Shown: positions 5,685-7,873 of the stretch, piece by piece
Layout: each line of letters starts with the position of its first letter
Position numbering within the stretch: the first letter of the stretch is position 1
The notes under the pieces: generated by a model
The model's input: the letters and a program-made list of their open reading frames with translations, nothing else
Databases searched by the model: none
What the model was told of the DNA's origin: nothing
Source: Burkholderiales bacterium
Lineage (GTDB): Bacteria > Pseudomonadota > Gammaproteobacteria > Burkholderiales > Casimicrobiaceae
Reading direction: 5' to 3'
Length of the DNA: 7,873 nucleotides
NCBI GenBank assembly: GCA_031277445.1
Contig: JAITMH010000085.1
Span: forward strand, 1-7,873
Program-made: the position numbers and the translations under genes

Positions 5685-5690
5685 TAAAAT
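5685..5690 (+). promoter_or_regulatory. Possible -10 box of the dnaA promoter
   Basis: TAAAAT in the context AGGGTAAAATAGCCCC is a good -10 hexamer (five of six). No convincing -35 lies 16-18 bases upstream. If it is used, transcription starts near 5697. That leaves only about 7 nt before TTG 5704 but about 64 nt before TTG 5761, which supports the later start. Confidence 0.4.
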
Positions 5691-5751
5691 AGCCCCACTT
5701 TCTTTGCGCGGCCTTAATTTACGGACGCGTTTTTTTACCCTCTGTTTTTTT

Positions 5752-5754
5752 GGA
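5752..5754 (+). promoter_or_regulatory. Weak ribosome binding site deciding the dnaA start
   Basis: GGA, in a TTTTGGAAAACGA context, lies six bases before TTG 5761. It is weak, but the other candidate TTG at 5704 is preceded by AGCCCCACTTTC and has no Shine-Dalgarno-like sequence at all. Confidence 0.45.
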
Positions 5755-5760
5755 AAACGA

Positions 5761-7176
5761 TTGTCCACGGCGCAACCCTCCGCTGATACTTCGATCTGGC
5801 CTGCCTGTCTGGCAACGCTGTCGAAAGAGCTGAGTCCACAACAATTCTCGACGTGGATTCAGCTTTTGTCGTGCGAAGAAACCGGCGAGGAGTTGTGCAT
5901 TCTGGCGCCCAACACATTCGTACAAGACTGGGTGCGTCGGCATTTCGGTGAGCGTATCGAAACACTGGCGCAAACCATCGCCGGACAACCACGGCGCGTC
6001 CGTTACACCATCAAAAAAGGAGCGCCCGCAACAGTTGCCCCGAATGGAGAGAGCGTTCCTGACAACCGCCGTAACGGTGAATCGGCGCCTGCGCTCTCCG
6101 TCGTTCCTGCCGCGCCTGCTGCGCCCGCAGTCATTCCCGCAAGCAACGGCGCACGCCACGAAACGCACCGCCTGAATCCGGCGTTTACCTTCGACAGCTT
6201 TGTGACCGGCAAAGCGAATCAACTGGCGCGCGCCGCCAGCCTGCAAGTGGCCGAATCGCCGACTTCGTACAACCCGCTGTTTGTTTACGGCGGCGTCGGC
6301 CTCGGCAAAACCCATTTGATTCAGGCCATCGGCAATCATTTATTGCAACACACGCCCAACGCCAGAATTCGCTACATCCATGCCGAAAAATACGTCTCCG
6401 ATGTGGTGCACGCCTACCAACACAAATCGTTCGACGAATTCAAACGCTACTACCACTCGCTCGATTTATTGCTGATCGACGACATCCAGTTCTTCCGCGA
6501 CAAAGGCCGCACCCAGGAAGAATTTTTCTACCTGTTCAATGCGCTGGTTGAAGCGCACAAACAAGTCGTGATTACCTGCGACACCTACCCGCGTGAAATC
6601 AAGGGACTGGAAGAACGGCTGGTTTCGCGTTTCGGTTGGGGACTGATCGTCGCACTGGAACCGCCGGAACTGGAAATGCGGGTGGCGATCCTGCTGGCAA
6701 AAGCAAAGTCCGTCAACGTGGCGCTCGACGAACAAGTCGCCTTCTTCATCGCCAAACACATTCGCTCCAACGTGCGCGAACTTGAAGGCGCGTTAAAGCG
6801 CGTTCTGGCCTATGCCAGCTTTCACGCCACCGAAATCACACTGCTTGTCGCCAAAGAAGCGCTGCGCGACCTGATCGCCGTGCAAAACCGGCAAGTGTCG
6901 ATCGAAAACATTCAGAAAACCGTCGCTGATTACTACAAAATCCGAATCGCCGACATGCAGTCGAAAAAACGCTCACGCGCCATCGCCCGACCACGGCAAG
7001 TGGCCATGGCGCTTGCCAAAGAACTAACCGAATTGTCGCTGCCCGAAATCGGCAACCGCTTCGGCGGGCGCGATCACACCACCGTGCTGCATGCCTGCCG
7101 CCAGATCAGCCAGTTGCGCGAAGCCAACCCCGAAATCAGCCACGACGTGAACTTCCTGCTGCAAGTGTTGCGCAGT
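5761..7176 (+). CDS. dnaA: Chromosomal replication initiator protein DnaA
   Basis: DnaA is the AAA+ ATPase that binds DnaA boxes, melts the origin and loads the replicative helicase. From TTG 5761 it has 471 residues, a usual length. Domain I is at ~8-75 ([14 protein letters not shown]), followed by an Ala/Pro-rich domain II linker (~86-136). The AAA+ domain has Walker A GGVGLGKT (177-184), Walker B LLLIDDIQ (236-243) and SRFGWGL with a box VII arginine (~290). The domain IV signature [10 protein letters not shown] is at 436-445. All key residues are present, so it looks active. An upstream TTG at 5704 would add 19 residues ([14 protein letters not shown]) unlike any DnaA N-terminus and lacks a ribosome site. 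The start at 5761 gives the usual MS... opening. TGA is at 7177-7179. The neighbours are atypical: yedE upstream and no dnaN downstream. Confidence 0.93.
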
Positions 7177-7179
7177 TGA

Positions 7180-7324
7180 ATCGCGCTCCCGCGCTTTCTC
7201 CATAACAGGCGGGCGATACCTGTCCACGCCGCTGTTTGGGGGGTAACTGAGGGATAACATAACGATCAGGACATCAAAGCAGTTCGTTATAATGGACGGT
7301 GTTTTCTAAAAAAAGGAACCCGCT
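7180..7324 (+). other. Intergenic region between dnaA and the thioredoxin-like gene
   Basis: These 145 nt hold the promoter of the next gene. No strong dnaA terminator is visible. The best inverted repeat is ACAGG...CCTGT around 7205-7222, with a five-base stem and no T run. There is no DnaA box (CTGTCCACG near 7219 matches only six of nine) and no start of dnaN. Confidence 0.5.
7288..7293 (+). promoter_or_regulatory. -10 box (TATAAT) of the thioredoxin-like gene
   Basis: A perfect TATAAT hexamer lies 31 bases before ATG 7325, placing transcription start near 7300 with a leader of about 25 nt. The -35 position, 17 bases upstream (7265-7270, ATCAGG), is poor, so an activator or a weak -35 may be involved. 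It suggests the gene is transcribed independently of dnaA. Confidence 0.55.
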
Positions 7325-7873
7325 ATGGCGCTTACTCCCTCTACGATGTTGCCGCTTGGCAGCGTGTTGCCCGCTTTTGAATTGCCTGATGGTAACGGCG
7401 TGCGGTATCGCAGTCAGGACTTGATGGGCGCAAAAGGCGTGTTCATCATTTTCATTTGCAACCATTGTCCCTACGTCAAACACATCAACGCCGCACTGGC
7501 GCCGCTGGGACGCGAATTTGAGGCGCTGGGTGTTGGCATGGCGGCGATTTCCAGCAATGATGCCCAAAATTATCCCGAAGATGCACCCGACAAAATGGCG
7601 GCGCAGGCCGGGGCGCTCGGCTACACATTTCCTTATTTGTACGATGAAACGCAGGACATTGCCCGCGCATTCGACGCGGCCTGTACGCCCGATCTTTATC
7701 TGTTCGATGCTGCGGGCAGGCTTGTTTATCGCGGGCAATTCGACGCCAGCCGACCCGGTCAGGGCAAGGCCGACGCCTCCGACATTCGCCGCGCCGTCAA
7801 AGCGTTGGTTGACGGCGAACCGCCGCTGTCCGAGCAGATTCCCGGCGTCGGTTGTAGTATCAAGTGGAAGTAG
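7325..7873 (+). CDS. Thioredoxin-fold, peroxiredoxin-like family protein (AhpC/TSA type)
   Basis: This 182-residue protein is predicted cytosolic, as no signal peptide is visible. It carries an AhpC/TSA-type thioredoxin fold. The active-site region FICNHCPYVK has Cys45 and Cys48 as a CxxC. ACTPDLYLFD (119-128) provides the conserved cis-proline segment with Cys120. The C-terminus, GVGCSIKWK, with Cys177, is typical of the peroxiredoxin-like subgroup with CNHCPYV motifs. It probably acts as a thiol-disulfide oxidoreductase or peroxidase, but the substrate of this subgroup is not established to my knowledge. AAGGAA lies six bases before ATG 7325. The length is normal and the gene is complete, with the stop codon being the last three bases of the window. 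What follows is unseen. Confidence 0.88.
   Translation: MALTPSTMLPLGSVLPAFELPDGNGVRYRSQDLMGAKGVFIIFICNHCPYVKHINAALAPLGREFEALGVGMAAISSNDAQNYPEDAPDKMAAQAGALGYTFPYLYDETQDIARAFDAACTPDLYLFDAAGRLVYRGQFDASRPGQGKADASDIRRAVKALVDGEPPLSEQIPGVGCSIKWK

Larger units (their letters stand above)
5311..5760. other. Divergent intergenic region between yedE and dnaA
   Basis: This 450-nt region carries the promoters of both neighbours. The half near yedE is G/C-rich. The half near dnaA (about 5570-5760) has many A/T tracts, such as ATTAAAAA and TTATAAAAAA. I found no TTATNCACA DnaA box on either strand. The nearest match is TTGTCCACG at 5761, seven of nine, which is the dnaA start itself. A TATGAT box on the minus strand (5472-5477) could be a yedE -10 but lacks a good -35. 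The small open frame at 5322-5576 (plus) is Arg-rich, resembles nothing and has no convincing start signal, so I leave it out. Confidence 0.6.

Noticed and set aside
5570..5760. A/T-rich stretch before dnaA as a replication origin
   Set aside because: There are no consensus DnaA boxes on either strand and no 13-mer-like repeat array. A/T tracts alone fit a promoter region.

Overview
The window reads as chromosomal DNA of a betaproteobacterium-like organism. The best evidence is the DnaA protein, whose N-terminal PQQFSTWI motif and C-terminal domain have a betaproteobacterial look. A C-terminal domain on the secreted protease that I know mainly from that class agrees with this. I cannot name a genus. 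I found no defence system, CRISPR array, tRNA or rRNA, and nothing I would call a clear undescribed system.

Layout. Positions 1-92 hold the last 29 codons of an IS110-family transposase whose gene begins outside the window. Positions 93-483 are non-coding and unusually rich in small repeats: four short hairpins, two ~33-nt direct repeats and a 9-nt tandem run. Positions 484-2073 (minus strand) form a likely two-gene operon, a short EamA-type membrane transporter followed by a threonine-synthase-like PLP enzyme. A strong intrinsic terminator at 2153-2194 separates it from the next minus-strand gene (2219-4099), a secreted trypsin-fold (lysyl-endopeptidase-like) protease with its own promoter. 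Then comes a YedE/YeeE-family membrane transporter (4222-5310, minus).

Across a 450-nt divergent intergenic region lies dnaA (plus strand; I place its start at TTG 5761). A 182-residue thioredoxin-fold protein with its own promoter (7325-7873) closes the window exactly at its stop codon.

How the genes relate. Apart from the EamA/threonine-synthase pair, the genes look like independent transcription units. The main contextual oddity is dnaA: neither rpmH/rnpA nor dnaN/gyrB is next to it, and no consensus DnaA boxes were found beside it. The gene therefore probably does not mark a classical origin here. YedE and the thioredoxin-like protein both depend on cysteine chemistry, but dnaA separates them and nothing in the sequence links them functionally. 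Several starts needed correction from the longest possible reading frame: the protease begins at GTG 4099, YedE at ATG 5310 and DnaA at TTG 5761.
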